NCBI RefSeq assembly: GCF_014041935.1
Contig: NZ_CP059491.1
Location: forward strand, 2,108,001-2,172,000
DNA length: 64,000 nucleotides
Direction of reading: 5' to 3'
From: Gordonia jinghuaiqii
Lineage (GTDB): Bacteria > Actinomycetota > Actinomycetes > Mycobacteriales > Mycobacteriaceae
Position 1 is the first letter of the stretch. Each line of letters begins with the position of its first letter. The translations under genes were made by a program, and so were the position numbers. Positions 20,167 through 28,031 of the stretch are shown piece by piece. The notes beneath the pieces are model-generated. The model saw nothing but the letters and a program-made list of their open reading frames with translations. It ran no database searches and was not told where the DNA came from.

Positions 20167-20979
20167 ATGTCCGGACGAGGCTTCGATCCTGCCGGCCCCA
20201 TCGGGATCTTCGACTCCGGCGTCGGCGGGCTGACCGTCGCCCGCGCCATCATCGATCTCCTGCCGGACGAGGACATCGTCTACATCGGCGACACCGCGAA
20301 CGGTCCCTATGGGCCACTGACCATTCCGGAGATCCGCAAGCATGCGTTGGCCATCGGCGACGACCTCGCCGAGCGTGGGGTCAAGGCGATCGTCATCGCC
20401 TGCAACACCGCGTCGGCCGCCTGCCTGCGCGACGCCCGCGAACGCTATGCACCGATCCCGGTCGTCGAGGTGGTGCTGCCCGCCGTCCGGCGAGCGGTGG
20501 TGGCGACCAAGACCGGGCGGATCGGCGTGCTCGGCACCGAGGCGACCATTTCCTCACGCGCATACCAGGATTCGTTCGCCGCAGCCCGGGACGCGGTCAT
20601 CACCGCCGTGCCGTGCCCGCGGTTCGTCGACTTCGTGGAGCGTGGCATCACCAGTGGACGGCAGATCCTCGGTCTGGCTGAGGGGTACCTCGCGCCGCTG
20701 CAGCAGGCGGCGGTGGACACCGTCGTCCTCGGGTGCACGCATTACCCGTTGCTGTCGGGGGTGATCCAACTCGCGATGGGCGAGGAGGTGACACTCGTGT
20801 CGAGCGCGGAGGAGACGGCCAAGGACCTCTACCGCGTCCTCACCGAGGCCGACCTGCTGCACCCGCACACCGACCGCGAGGCGAGCCGGATCTTCCAGGC
20901 GACCGGCGATCCGGAGATGTTCGCGAAGCTGTCGACCAGGTTCCTCGGGCCCACCGTCAAATCGGTGCAGCACCTGTGA
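20167..20979 (+). CDS. murI: Glutamate racemase
   Basis: 270 residues. It supplies D-glutamate for peptidoglycan. The two catalytic cysteines are C79 ([10 protein letters not shown]) and C190 (LGCTHYPLL). The DSGVGGLTV motif at 16-24 gives the conserved Asp-Ser. ATG 20167 lies 17 bases after the rhomboid stop, so the two are probably co-transcribed. It is of normal family length. Confidence 0.95.
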   Translation: MSGRGFDPAGPIGIFDSGVGGLTVARAIIDLLPDEDIVYIGDTANGPYGPLTIPEIRKHALAIGDDLAERGVKAIVIACNTASAACLRDARERYAPIPVVEVVLPAVRRAVVATKTGRIGVLGTEATISSRAYQDSFAAARDAVITAVPCPRFVDFVERGITSGRQILGLAEGYLAPLQQAAVDTVVLGCTHYPLLSGVIQLAMGEEVTLVSSAEETAKDLYRVLTEADLLHPHTDREASRIFQATGDPEMFAKLSTRFLGPTVKSVQHL

Positions 20980-21058
20980 ACCATGCGTGGCTCCATCGCC
21001 GTGCAGTTGTGACCCGTATGCCGACGGCGACGCGTGAAGTCGTGGCACAGTAGGGCCT

Positions 21059-21823
21059 ATGCGTCTCACGGTCCTCGGGTGTTCGGGCAGTGTGGGCGGG
21101 CCGGGGGCGGCATGCTCCGGTTATCTGCTCTCCGTCCCGGGCGAACAACCCGTCCTGGTGGATTGCGGCCCGGGGGTATTCGGCGAGTTGCAGCGCGTCG
21201 CCGATCCCAACGGTGTCGCCGTCGTACTGAGTCACCTCCACGCCGATCACTGTCTCGATCTTCCCGCGATGCTCGTCTGGCGTCGGTACGCGCCCGTGCC
21301 CGCCGCCGAGCGCGCACCGCTCTACGGCCCGCCCGGCACCGCGATGCGCATCGGCTACGGGTCGTCGGAATTCCCCGGGGAGGTCGACGACATCACCGAC
21401 ACCTTCGACGTCCACGAGTGGACCGACGATCAGGAGGTGACGCTGGGCGGCATGACGATCAAGGCGATGAACGTCAATCACCCGCCCGCCACGTTCGGTC
21501 TGCGCATCACCGGTCCGCAGGGGCAGGTCATCGTCTACAGCGGGGACACGGCACCGTGCGACGAGCTCATCGATCTCGCCGCCGACGCCGACCTCTTCCT
21601 GTGTGAGGCGTCCTGGACGCACGCGCCGTCGGAGCGGCCGCCGGACCTGCACATGTCGGGGATCGAGGCGGGCGAGGCCGCGACGAAGGCCAACGTGCGG
21701 GCGCTTGCGCTCACCCATGTCGCGCCATGGTCGGATTCGGCGGAGATCCTCGCCGAGGCGCGGAGCACGTTCAACGGTCCCATCGATCTGGTGCGTCAGG
21801 GTCAGGTCTTCGACCTGACGTAG
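21059..21823 (+). CDS. Metallo-beta-lactamase-fold cyclic nucleotide phosphodiesterase (Rv1339-like)
   Basis: 254 residues. The HxHxDH metal motif is SHLHADHCLD (from about residue 60). Downstream ligands lie in NVNHPPATFGLRI, YSGDTAPCDEL and LTHVAPW. It belongs to the RNase Z-like branch. The M. tuberculosis homologue Rv1339 is reported as an atypical class II cAMP phosphodiesterase, which I recall rather than derive. It sits between murI and rph in the conserved order. Start ATG 21059 gives the typical MRLTVLGCSGS N-terminus. Confidence 0.85.
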   Translation: MRLTVLGCSGSVGGPGAACSGYLLSVPGEQPVLVDCGPGVFGELQRVADPNGVAVVLSHLHADHCLDLPAMLVWRRYAPVPAAERAPLYGPPGTAMRIGYGSSEFPGEVDDITDTFDVHEWTDDQEVTLGGMTIKAMNVNHPPATFGLRITGPQGQVIVYSGDTAPCDELIDLAADADLFLCEASWTHAPSERPPDLHMSGIEAGEAATKANVRALALTHVAPWSDSAEILAEARSTFNGPIDLVRQGQVFDLT

Positions 21824-21882
21824 GCCGGTGTCGGCCCGTTGGGGCCCGGCGACGCCGGTGCCGACTGGCTGTGCCCGGTCGT

Positions 21883-21888
21883 TACAGT
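21883..21888 (+). promoter_or_regulatory. Candidate -10 for leaderless rph
   Basis: TACAGT is followed by seven bases and GTG 21896. There is no ribosome binding site between them. Confidence 0.45.
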
Positions 21889-21895
21889 GAGACCC

Positions 21896-22651
21896 GTGAC
21901 CACACGAGCTGACGGCAGAGCAGACGACGAACTGCGTCCCATCTCATTCACCCGTGGCTTCACCAGTCATCCCGCGGGTTCGGTACTGGTGGAGTTCGGC
22001 AAGACCCGGGTGATGTGCACCGCGAGTGTCACTGACGGCGTACCGCCGTGGCGTCGCGGATCCGGACTGGGATGGCTCACCGCCGAGTACGCCATGCTGC
22101 CGGCCGCCACGCACGACCGGTCGTCGCGCGAGTCGGTGAAAGGCCGGGTCGGCGGACGCACGCACGAGATCAGTCGCCTCGTCGGCCGGTCGCTGCGCGC
22201 GTGCATCGATCTCGGGGCGCTCGGTGAGAACACCATCGCCCTCGACTGCGACGTGTTGCAGGCCGACGGCGGCACCCGCACCGCGGCCATCACCGGCGCC
22301 TATGTCGCGCTCGCCGACGCGGTCACCTATCTGCGTGCGGCAGGCAAACTGTCTGACCCGCAACCGCTCTCGTGTGCCATCGCGGCTGTGAGCGTCGGCG
22401 TGGTCGACGGCCGGGTGCGTCTGGACCTGCCCTACGAGGAGGACTCGCGCGCCGAGGTGGACATGAACGTCGTCGCCACCGACGCCGGGACGCTCGTCGA
22501 GGTGCAGGGCACCGGCGAGGGTGCGACCTTCGCACGGTCGACGCTCGACGCGCTCCTCGACGTCGCCGCGATCGGCACCGCCCAGCTCTTCGAGGCACAG
22601 AGCGCCGTGCTGACCGAACCGTATCCCGGCGACCTGCCCGGCAGAGCCTGA
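21896..22651 (+). CDS. rph: Ribonuclease PH
   Basis: 251 residues. A phosphorolytic 3'-5' exoribonuclease that trims tRNA 3' ends. The [17 protein letters not shown]-terminus, the [13 protein letters not shown] block and the [15 protein letters not shown] block, which carries the phosphate/metal-site residues, are textbook. GTG 21896 is chosen over the upstream start of the open frame by homology and by a TACAGT hexamer seven bases before it. The stop overlaps the rdgB start by one base (TGATG). Confidence 0.96.
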   Translation: MTTRADGRADDELRPISFTRGFTSHPAGSVLVEFGKTRVMCTASVTDGVPPWRRGSGLGWLTAEYAMLPAATHDRSSRESVKGRVGGRTHEISRLVGRSLRACIDLGALGENTIALDCDVLQADGGTRTAAITGAYVALADAVTYLRAAGKLSDPQPLSCAIAAVSVGVVDGRVRLDLPYEEDSRAEVDMNVVATDAGTLVEVQGTGEGATFARSTLDALLDVAAIGTAQLFEAQSAVLTEPYPGDLPGRA

Positions 22652-23265
22652 TGTCGAAGGTTCTCCTCGCGAGCCGGAATCGCAAGAAGCTCGCCGAGTT
22701 GCAGCGTGTCGTCGACGCCGCGGGGATCACCGGCGTCGAGGTCATCGGGCTCGACGCCGTGCCGGAGTTCCCGGAGGAACCCGAGACCGGTGCGACCTTC
22801 GAGGAGAATGCGCTGATCAAGGCGCGTTCGGGTGCGCGTGCCACCGGATTGGTCTGTCTCGCAGATGATTCCGGTATCGCCGTGGACGCCCTGAACGGTA
22901 TGCCCGGCGTACTGTCGGCGCGGTGGTCGGGGAGTCACGGGGACGACGCCGCCAACAACGCACTGCTGCTGGCGCAGTTGTCGGACACCCCCGACGACCG
23001 GCGCGGTGCGGCTTTCGTGTCGGCGTGCGCCCTCGTGACGCCGGACGGCACCGAGACGGTGGTGCGCGGCGAGTGGCGCGGGCGTGTCCTGCGTGAGGAA
23101 CGCGGACCGCACGGTTTCGGTTACGACCCGCTGTTCGCGCCCGACGACGATCTCGCTGCGGGCAGGTCCTCGGCGGAACTCACTCCGGCGGAGAAGGATG
23201 CGTTGAGCCATCGCGGAAAAGCGTTGGCACAGCTCGTTCCCGCGCTGCGTGCGCTCGCAGACTGA
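22651..23265 (+). CDS. rdgB: RdgB/HAM1 non-canonical purine NTP pyrophosphatase
   Basis: 204 residues. It hydrolyses (d)ITP and XTP to keep deaminated purines out of nucleic acids. LLASRNRKKLAEL, the ETGATFEENALIKA block, ADDSGIAVDALNGMPGVLSAR and GFGYDPLF are the family motifs. Its ATG shares a base with the rph stop, so translation is coupled. A hairpin terminator follows 30 bases after the stop. Confidence 0.95.
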   Translation: MSKVLLASRNRKKLAELQRVVDAAGITGVEVIGLDAVPEFPEEPETGATFEENALIKARSGARATGLVCLADDSGIAVDALNGMPGVLSARWSGSHGDDAANNALLLAQLSDTPDDRRGAAFVSACALVTPDGTETVVRGEWRGRVLREERGPHGFGYDPLFAPDDDLAAGRSSAELTPAEKDALSHRGKALAQLVPALRALAD

Positions 23266-23294
23266 CCACCCCGGCCATCACAGCGGTTCGACGG

Positions 23295-23322
23295 ACCCGC
23301 CACCTTGAGAGGGGTGGCGGGT
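23295..23322. terminator. Bidirectional hairpin terminator
   Basis: ACCCGCCACC (23295-23304) pairs perfectly with GGTGGCGGGT (23313-23322) around an 8-base loop. It lies between convergent rdgB and the DUF3817 gene. Confidence 0.65.
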
Positions 23323-23371
23323 TCGCTTGTGTTCCGGCCGTCGTCGGGATGATCGGACACGAGCGCCCTGA

Positions 23372-23722
23372 TCAGAAGTTGAACTGCGCCTTCACTTCCT
23401 GGGTGCGCTTGTGCTCGAACCAGAAGGACAGGAACGGGATGGTGCCGGCGATCGCGGTGATGATCGTCTTCGATGCGCTCCAACGAACCTTGATGGCCAG
23501 GTCGATCGCCATGATCAGGTAGAGGAAGTAGACCCACCCGTGGACGAACGGGACGAAGTCGAGAGCATGGTTGTCGAACCCGTACGTGAGCACCAGCTCG
23601 ACGACCAGCAGCAACAACCACACGCCGGTGATCCAGGCGAGGACGCGATACCGCAACAGCGCACTTCGAACCTTCTCCGCCGGGGCGGTGAGGGCGGGGG
23701 TGCTGGATTCGGTCTCGGTCAC
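23372..23722 (-). CDS. DUF3817 family membrane protein (Rv1342c-like)
   Basis: 116 residues. A 20-residue cytoplasmic N-terminus is followed by three membrane segments (YRVLAWITGVWLLLLVVELV, FVHGWVYFLYLIMAIDLAI and IITAIAGTIPFLSFWFE). The basic tail is typical of DUF3817. The function is unknown. Its GTG overlaps the stop of the upstream gene by four bases (GTGA), so the two are translated together, as Rv1343c-Rv1342c are in mycobacteria. Confidence 0.85.
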   Translation of the reverse strand: MTETESSTPALTAPAEKVRSALLRYRVLAWITGVWLLLLVVELVLTYGFDNHALDFVPFVHGWVYFLYLIMAIDLAIKVRWSASKTIITAIAGTIPFLSFWFEHKRTQEVKAQFNF

Positions 23723-24183
23723 TGCGGGCCTTTCGATGAGGGTGCGTGTTGTGCGTCGGCCGGTCTGGGCTCGGTGGGTCTGGGCTCGGTGGGTCCGGGA
23801 TCGGTGGCCCTGAGTTCGGCGAGGTAACGGTTGTACTCGACGAGGGCGGCGTCATTGGCCGGGTCGGAGGCGCTCAGCGATGCCGCACTCGGCGTCGACG
23901 GACGTTCGGGGAGGATGCCCTCGGGGATCTCGACCGGGGTTCCCGGGGCGACCGAGCGTGCCTCCTCGGGATTGTTCTCGAGGATGACGAAGCGGCGGTA
24001 CGCGTAGATCACGGCGGCCGCGAACGCGGGCCACTGCAGTGCGTAGCCGAGGTTCTGGCCGGAGCCGGCGGCTGACTCGTAACGCGACCATTGCCACCAC
24101 GCCAGCGCCAGGCAGGCCACCGCGGCGATCACGGTCAGCACCACGAGCGCAGGCCGGTGAGTGCGGCGACTGGTAGAGGACAT
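23719..24183 (-). CDS. Small membrane-anchored protein (LprD/Rv1343c-like)
   Basis: 154 residues. An N-terminal basic stretch is followed by one strong membrane segment (ALVVLTVIAAVACLALAWWQW) and a second weaker one near YALQWPAFAAAVIYAYRRF. The C-terminal half is extracytoplasmic or disordered and contains PTEPR-type pentapeptide repeats. The order and N-terminal sequence resemble M. tuberculosis LprD. There is a Cys in the first segment, but no convincing lipobox. The function is unknown. TACCTT lies seven bases before ATG 24183. Confidence 0.75.
   Translation of the reverse strand: MSSTSRRTHRPALVVLTVIAAVACLALAWWQWSRYESAAGSGQNLGYALQWPAFAAAVIYAYRRFVILENNPEEARSVAPGTPVEIPEGILPERPSTPSAASLSASDPANDAALVEYNRYLAELRATDPGPTEPRPTEPRPADAQHAPSSKGPQ
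23762..23821. repeat. Four 15-bp tandem repeats in the LprD-like gene
   Basis: Units start at 23762, 23777, 23792 and 23807. The first two are identical (GGTCTGGGCTCGGTG) and the others degenerate. Read on the minus strand they give the Pro/Glu pentapeptides of the C-terminus. Confidence 0.9.
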
Positions 24184-24190
24184 ACCTACG

Positions 24191-24196
24191 AAGGTA
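24191..24196 (-). promoter_or_regulatory. Candidate -10 for the LprD-like gene
   Basis: On the minus strand TACCTT is followed by seven bases (including a weak TAGGT) and ATG 24183. Confidence 0.35.
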
Positions 24197-24226
24197 CCTG
24201 GCCTGCGATGATCAGAACGCGGCCGG

Positions 24227-24232
24227 TAGGGT
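24227..24232 (+). promoter_or_regulatory. Candidate -10 for tRNA-Leu
   Basis: TAGGGT lies 18 bases before the first base of the mature tRNA. No clear -35 is visible. Confidence 0.3.
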
Positions 24233-24250
24233 GGTCGCCGTCACGCACTC

Positions 24251-24335
<85 letters not shown>

Positions 24336-24344
24336 GGGACGACG

Positions 24345-24917
24345 TCAGACCGAGATGAGCTCGACGGCGTCGTCGTCGGCGAAAACGATGTCGTGATCGT
24401 CGGTGGAGATCGCCCAGCGGCGGAGGCGAGCGGTGTGCTCGGCGTCGATGCGGGCCTCGACCGTGGTGTCGCCCGGCGCCAGGTCGGCGAAGTCGTCGAC
24501 GATCTCGCCCTCACGCGTGGAACCGTCGTCGAGGGTCACCCGGACACGGGCGGCGACGCAGACAGTCTCCTCATCGGCGGTCTCGGCATCTGTGGCGGCG
24601 TCGGCGGCGGGCTCGTCCTCGGCCGGGGCGTCGACATCATCCGGGGTCACGTCCTCGGTCGAGCTGTCGGTCTCCACGGCCGCGTCCTCGATCGGACTTT
24701 CGCCGTCGGTGGCCTCGCCGTCGGTGGCCTCGTCGTCGATGGCCTCGACGTCGATGGACTCGTCCTTGTCGCTGGTCTCGACGCTGTCGGGGGCCTCGCT
24801 GCCAGGGGCCTCTGGAGTGGTCTCGACGGTGCCCACGGGGGTCTCGGCGGCCGTGGTGTCGGCCACCTCGCCCGTCTCCGCGTCGACGGCGGTCCGGTCG
24901 TTCTCGGCAGTGCTCAT
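24345..24917 (-). CDS. Hypothetical protein with a very acidic repeat-bearing N-terminus
   Basis: 190 residues. About 120 N-terminal residues are Asp/Glu/Ala/Thr-rich and certainly disordered, with E-A-[IT]-D pentapeptide repeats. The C-terminal 60 residues form a small folded-looking domain (ARVRVTLDDGSTREGEIVDDFADLAP) ending AISTDDHDIVFADDDAVELISV, perhaps a beta-barrel. No known family is recognised. ATG 24917 is chosen over an upstream in-frame ATG by composition. It ends 9 bases from tRNA-Leu on the opposite strand. Confidence 0.65.
   Translation of the reverse strand: MSTAENDRTAVDAETGEVADTTAAETPVGTVETTPEAPGSEAPDSVETSDKDESIDVEAIDDEATDGEATDGESPIEDAAVETDSSTEDVTPDDVDAPAEDEPAADAATDAETADEETVCVAARVRVTLDDGSTREGEIVDDFADLAPGDTTVEARIDAEHTARLRRWAISTDDHDIVFADDDAVELISV
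24705..24764. repeat. Four 15-bp tandem repeats in the acidic protein gene
   Basis: Units GTCGGTGGCCTCGCC, GTCGGTGGCCTCGTC, GTCGATGGCCTCGAC and GTCGATGGACTCGTC start at 24705, 24720, 24735 and 24750. On the minus strand they encode acidic pentapeptides of the type D-E-A-T-D. Confidence 0.92.
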
Positions 24918-24996
24918 CGCGTGTGTCCAATCCGGTCGAGGGCGTGGCATCGTGACGCGCCCAGCGGAGTGTCATCAAGACCAATGGTCAGCGTGA

Positions 24997-25026
24997 TCTT
25001 ACCGAAGTCGTGCATTGACATCGTGA
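24997..25026 (-). promoter_or_regulatory. Candidate promoter for the acidic-protein gene
   Basis: On the minus strand TTCACG (25026-25021), an 18-base spacer and TAAGAT (25002-24997) resemble a sigma-70 type promoter. The implied leader is about 75 bases. Confidence 0.35.
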
Positions 25027-25367
25027 ACGGCAACCAATCCGAGACCTCTTTTTCTGAAAACCTGATCCGCGACGCGCTGCATCCGTGCGCGGATCGCCGT
25101 TCACCGCTCCCGAGACAGGAGCTGTCCGGGACGCGCAGGAGGCCGACCACAGCCGCGGGGTCCTGCTTCTGCTCGTCGTTCCGGGTGCGGCACCAGGGGA
25201 GTCCGCCTGAGGAAAACGCAACCGCCGCAGCGCTTTCGGGAATGTGCTGACCGTGGACGTTGGAGGGTCAGCTGAGTTCTCCTGGCGGATCGGAGCACGC
25301 GGGCACTGGGGGACACCCGAAAGCGGGTGCACGGCAACCTCGAAGCCCCGGACGACGCGATCGGCCG

Positions 25368-25412
25368 CTGATGACAGACAGGCTGATAACAGGAAAGCTG
25401 ATAACAGAAATC
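25368..25412. repeat. Three 15-bp non-coding tandem repeats
   Basis: GCTGATGACAGACAG, GCTGATAACAGGAAA and GCTGATAACAGAAAT start at 25368, 25383 and 25398. They abut the lsr2 terminator hairpin and lie in no gene. Confidence 0.92.
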
Positions 25413-25445
25413 CGCGGGCACAGCCAACGCTGTACCCGCGGATTG
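25410..25445 (-). terminator. Strong hairpin terminator after lsr2
   Basis: AATCCGCGGGCACAGC (25410-25425) pairs with GCTGTACCCGCGGATT (25430-25445) with a single mismatch around CAAC. On the minus strand the hairpin is followed by TCTGTTAT, a T-rich stretch. It lies 42 bases beyond the lsr2 stop. Confidence 0.75.
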
Positions 25446-25486
25446 TCGGTAGTGGATAGGGCCTGATAGAGAAACAGGCGTCGGGG

Positions 25487-25846
25487 TCAGTGAGCGGAGT
25501 TGTAAGCCTCAACAATGTCGTTCGGAATGCGGCCCCGTGCTGAGACCTCATATCCATTGTCGGCTGCCCATTCTCGAATGGCGGCATTGACGTTCGCATC
25601 GGTTGAACCCGAAGCGCCCGCCTTACTCCGAGACGCAGAGCGTCGTCGCCCGCCGACGCGAGTGGATGCCTTGATGAGTTTGGCGACCGTCACCTTGCCC
25701 TGCTCGATCTTCTCGAGATTGGCGGTGGACACATCGATTTCGTAGTCGACCCCGAGCCATGACCACGAAACCGTCTGTGCGTCTTGGGGATCGAGTTCGC
25801 GGCCATCGAGATCGTCGACGACTGTCACTGTCTGGATTTTCGACAC
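25487..25846 (-). CDS. lsr2: Lsr2-family nucleoid-associated protein (paralogue)
   Basis: 119 residues. The N-terminal beta-rich dimerisation domain (TVTVVDDLDGRELD through WLGVDYEIDVSTANLEKI) is followed by a basic linker (GGRRRSASRSKAG). The C-terminal DNA-binding domain is AAIREWAADNGYEVSARGRIPNDIVEAY, in which R-G-R inserts into AT-rich minor groove. Lsr2 silences horizontally acquired AT-rich DNA, like H-NS. It is set apart from the usual clpC neighbourhood, so it is probably an extra paralogue. GTG 25846 is favoured because TACGGT lies six bases before it; the longer TTG start at 25867 is weaker. Confidence 0.88.
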   Translation of the reverse strand: MSKIQTVTVVDDLDGRELDPQDAQTVSWSWLGVDYEIDVSTANLEKIEQGKVTVAKLIKASTRVGGRRRSASRSKAGASGSTDANVNAAIREWAADNGYEVSARGRIPNDIVEAYNSAH

Positions 25847-25852
25847 GTCATC

Positions 25853-25858
25853 ACCGTA
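25853..25858 (-). promoter_or_regulatory. Candidate -10 for leaderless lsr2 paralogue
   Basis: On the minus strand TACGGT, six bases, then GTG 25846. This supports the shorter start. Confidence 0.45.
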
Positions 25859-25972
25859 GTCGATCAACCGGCAGGAATCATGGACCTCGGCGTTTCGAGA
25901 AGTCCTGGAGTCGTATGTCTTCGATAGTCGGACTCGGGAAAAACCGTCAACTCCGACCGGAAGTGCGACAGA

Positions 25973-27736
25973 TCACCGAGGAAACGGCACAGTTGATTGT
26001 TTCGGCGCCGGACTCGAGGTGACCCGGGATCGTTGTGGAGTCGACCCTTCTGATATTGAGCCTTGTGGAGTTGAACCTTGTGGAGTTGAACCCTGTGGAG
26101 TTGAACGCCGTGGAGTTGATCGGGGAGGGGTGAATCGCGATGAGGTGGATTCAGGCGGGTCGGAATTCGGCGGGACGGATTTCGTGGTGACCGGGCCGGA
26201 CGCCCGGCGATGAACTTCCGCACCGAGCCCGGTCCCGGAGGCGTCGTCGACGCGCAGACACACCGTGCGAAGGACGTTGTGCGCGGTGACCAAGCCGTAG
26301 GTCATCGGCAGGCCGAGCGCGGTGACCAGAAGCCGGGTGGGGCGTAGAGGACTGTCGCCGAGGATGCGCGGCTCCAGCATGTTGCCGACGAGGGAGATGA
26401 AGTGCAGACCGAGTCGGTAGGCATGGTGGGCGGCGGTGATCGGCTTGCTGACCGTGAGCTCGTCCAGGGAGACGGTCTCCCAGGGATCCTGGCCGTGGCC
26501 GATGTTGTGTCCGATGCCGAGGAGGATGTCGAGCGGGGCGCCGCCGAAGATGGGGATCAGCGAACCGAACAACGATGCGCTCAGTTCGCCGACCGATCGC
26601 TGTTCGGCGGGGTCGAGCGGGATCAGGTTGTGGTGGATGCGGATACCACGCATGATCCGGAGAATCCGGCTCGTCTCGGCGCGAATCCTCGCGGCGTCGC
26701 GAGGAGCGTTGAGCTGGGCCTGCTCGGAGACATAGGCGAGCACCCGCCCGAGGGTGAGTCGGGCGATGGGCGTGCAGGTCTCGGTGTCGGCCAGGGCGAT
26801 GTGGCGGGAGAGCTCGCGCACCATCGGCGAAATCGGGATGTCGAAACGCACGGAGTCGCTCGGCTTGCCCGCCAACGCCTTCTGTTCGTCGGTGACCCTC
26901 GCGACACACTGGTTGAGCAGCGAGACGATGGTCCGTTGGTAGAGGTTCCGCAGCCCGAAATCCGAGGTGAGAATGAATGCCGAGAGCAGCCAGTTGTAGG
27001 TCAGGTACGGGGCCAGGAAGTCTGCCCTCGTGTCGTCGAACGGGCTACCGAGGTCCGGTGCGGTGCCGATCAGGGACTTGGCGGGGACGAGCACCGTGGC
27101 GAACAGGTAGAGCCACACCGTCTCCACGGCCTGGACGACGGTGATGTTGCCGAGCGGGATCGCCTCGGCGTCGCGGCCGTCGCGGATCTTGAGCAGGTCG
27201 GTGACGATCAGCTGCGAGATCGGGTTGCGGTGCTTCACGATCGGGTCGTCGACGTCCGCGCCCTGTGCGAGTGGATTCTCGGTGATGGCCAGCGTGGAGA
27301 TGTGCAGGCGCTGCATGTCCCGGTGTGCGACGGCCTTCGCGTCGAGGGCCGGTCGCCGGAGCGCGGGCGGCAGGACGTCGTACACCCCCTCGAAGATCGA
27401 GTCGTAGACGACCGACAGGGTGATGAAGTCGCCGCTGGCGCACCTTGTTTCGGCGTCGCGAGTGGATTCGGGTGTGCGCAGCACGGGGCGGGTCAGCTTT
27501 TCCACCCGTTCGATGCGTTCGGTGTAGGTCTCGGTGTCCGGATCGATCGTCGGAGTGAGCTCGTGGACCGGTGTGGCGTGCACCGGAACGCTCCGGCCGA
27601 TCACGGTCGCCGATCCATGGGACGTGGACACGCTGGTGAGAAGCGCGGCGAGGGTGAGTACCGCGGTCCCGCGCAGGACGCCCCGCCGAAGTCGCGGTCG
27701 CGCGCGCCGTGACGATGTACCCCGACCTGAACCCAT
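25973..27736 (-). CDS. Large secreted protein of unknown function with C-terminal STPQG repeats
   Basis: 587 residues from ATG 27736 (AGAGGG upstream; an open frame runs to 27802). An Arg-rich n-region and the hydrophobic VLTLAALLTSVSTSHGSA make a signal peptide. The body (about 60-500) is mostly helical, with HRDMQRLHISTLAIT, a hydrophobic stretch (VWLYLFATVLVP), IRIHHNLIPLDP and four or more spaced cysteines. The C-terminal 80 residues are low-complexity Ser/Thr/Pro with STPQG pentapeptide repeats. I do not recognise the family. It stands alone next to the lsr2 paralogue. The repeat tail suggests a wall-spanning or glycosylated stalk, which is only an inference. Confidence 0.75.
   Translation of the reverse strand: MGSGRGTSSRRARPRLRRGVLRGTAVLTLAALLTSVSTSHGSATVIGRSVPVHATPVHELTPTIDPDTETYTERIERVEKLTRPVLRTPESTRDAETRCASGDFITLSVVYDSIFEGVYDVLPPALRRPALDAKAVAHRDMQRLHISTLAITENPLAQGADVDDPIVKHRNPISQLIVTDLLKIRDGRDAEAIPLGNITVVQAVETVWLYLFATVLVPAKSLIGTAPDLGSPFDDTRADFLAPYLTYNWLLSAFILTSDFGLRNLYQRTIVSLLNQCVARVTDEQKALAGKPSDSVRFDIPISPMVRELSRHIALADTETCTPIARLTLGRVLAYVSEQAQLNAPRDAARIRAETSRILRIMRGIRIHHNLIPLDPAEQRSVGELSASLFGSLIPIFGGAPLDILLGIGHNIGHGQDPWETVSLDELTVSKPITAAHHAYRLGLHFISLVGNMLEPRILGDSPLRPTRLLVTALGLPMTYGLVTAHNVLRTVCLRVDDASGTGLGAEVHRRASGPVTTKSVPPNSDPPESTSSRFTPPRSTPRRSTPQGSTPQGSTPQGSISEGSTPQRSRVTSSPAPKQSTVPFPR
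26034..26123. repeat. Six 15-bp units encoding the STPQG repeats
   Basis: TGTGGAG or close variants recur at 26034, 26064, 26079, 26094 and 26109, with a degenerate unit at 26049. The consensus is TGTGGAGTTGAACCT. Read on the minus strand they encode S-T-P-Q-G. Confidence 0.9.
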
Positions 27737-28031
27737 GCACCCTCTACCTGATCGTCGTCCGCCACACGAACCCGGCACCGGCCGGCGCATTCGCGTGGCC
27801 ACAACAGTCCGAGAATCAGAAAGTTAGTCGACGGAAGCACAGAGTGCGCGGCGGGTCCCGCCCCGGACGAACTCACCGCCGCCGGGCAGGACGCGATGCG
27901 GAGCGTGTCGCGCAATGCTCACCGGGTGAGGGTCGACGAGTCGGTGCCCCGCCGGCGGTCGGTAGCCTCAGCAGGATGACTGCGCCGCAGGGACGACTCA
28001 CCACGACCCGCCAGCCGGATCGGAACCTTCC
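27737..28031. other. 295-base divergent intergenic region
   Basis: It separates the secreted-protein gene (minus) from the methyltransferase gene (plus) and must contain both promoters. I see an isolated TAACTT on the minus strand at 27821-27826 without a convincing -35, and no dyad or repeat. Confidence 0.5.

Larger units (their letters stand above)
24918..25486. other. 569-base intergenic region between the acidic-protein gene and lsr2
   Basis: I see no convincing gene; open frames here lack family similarity and overlap lsr2. It holds a candidate promoter for the acidic gene, an AT-richer stretch near 25040-25065, a 3 x 15-bp repeat and the lsr2 terminator hairpin. Confidence 0.6.

Noticed and set aside
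24988..25599. 203-residue minus-strand frame overlapping lsr2
   Set aside because: It overlaps a clear Lsr2 protein in another frame and covers the repeats and terminator; there is no family similarity.
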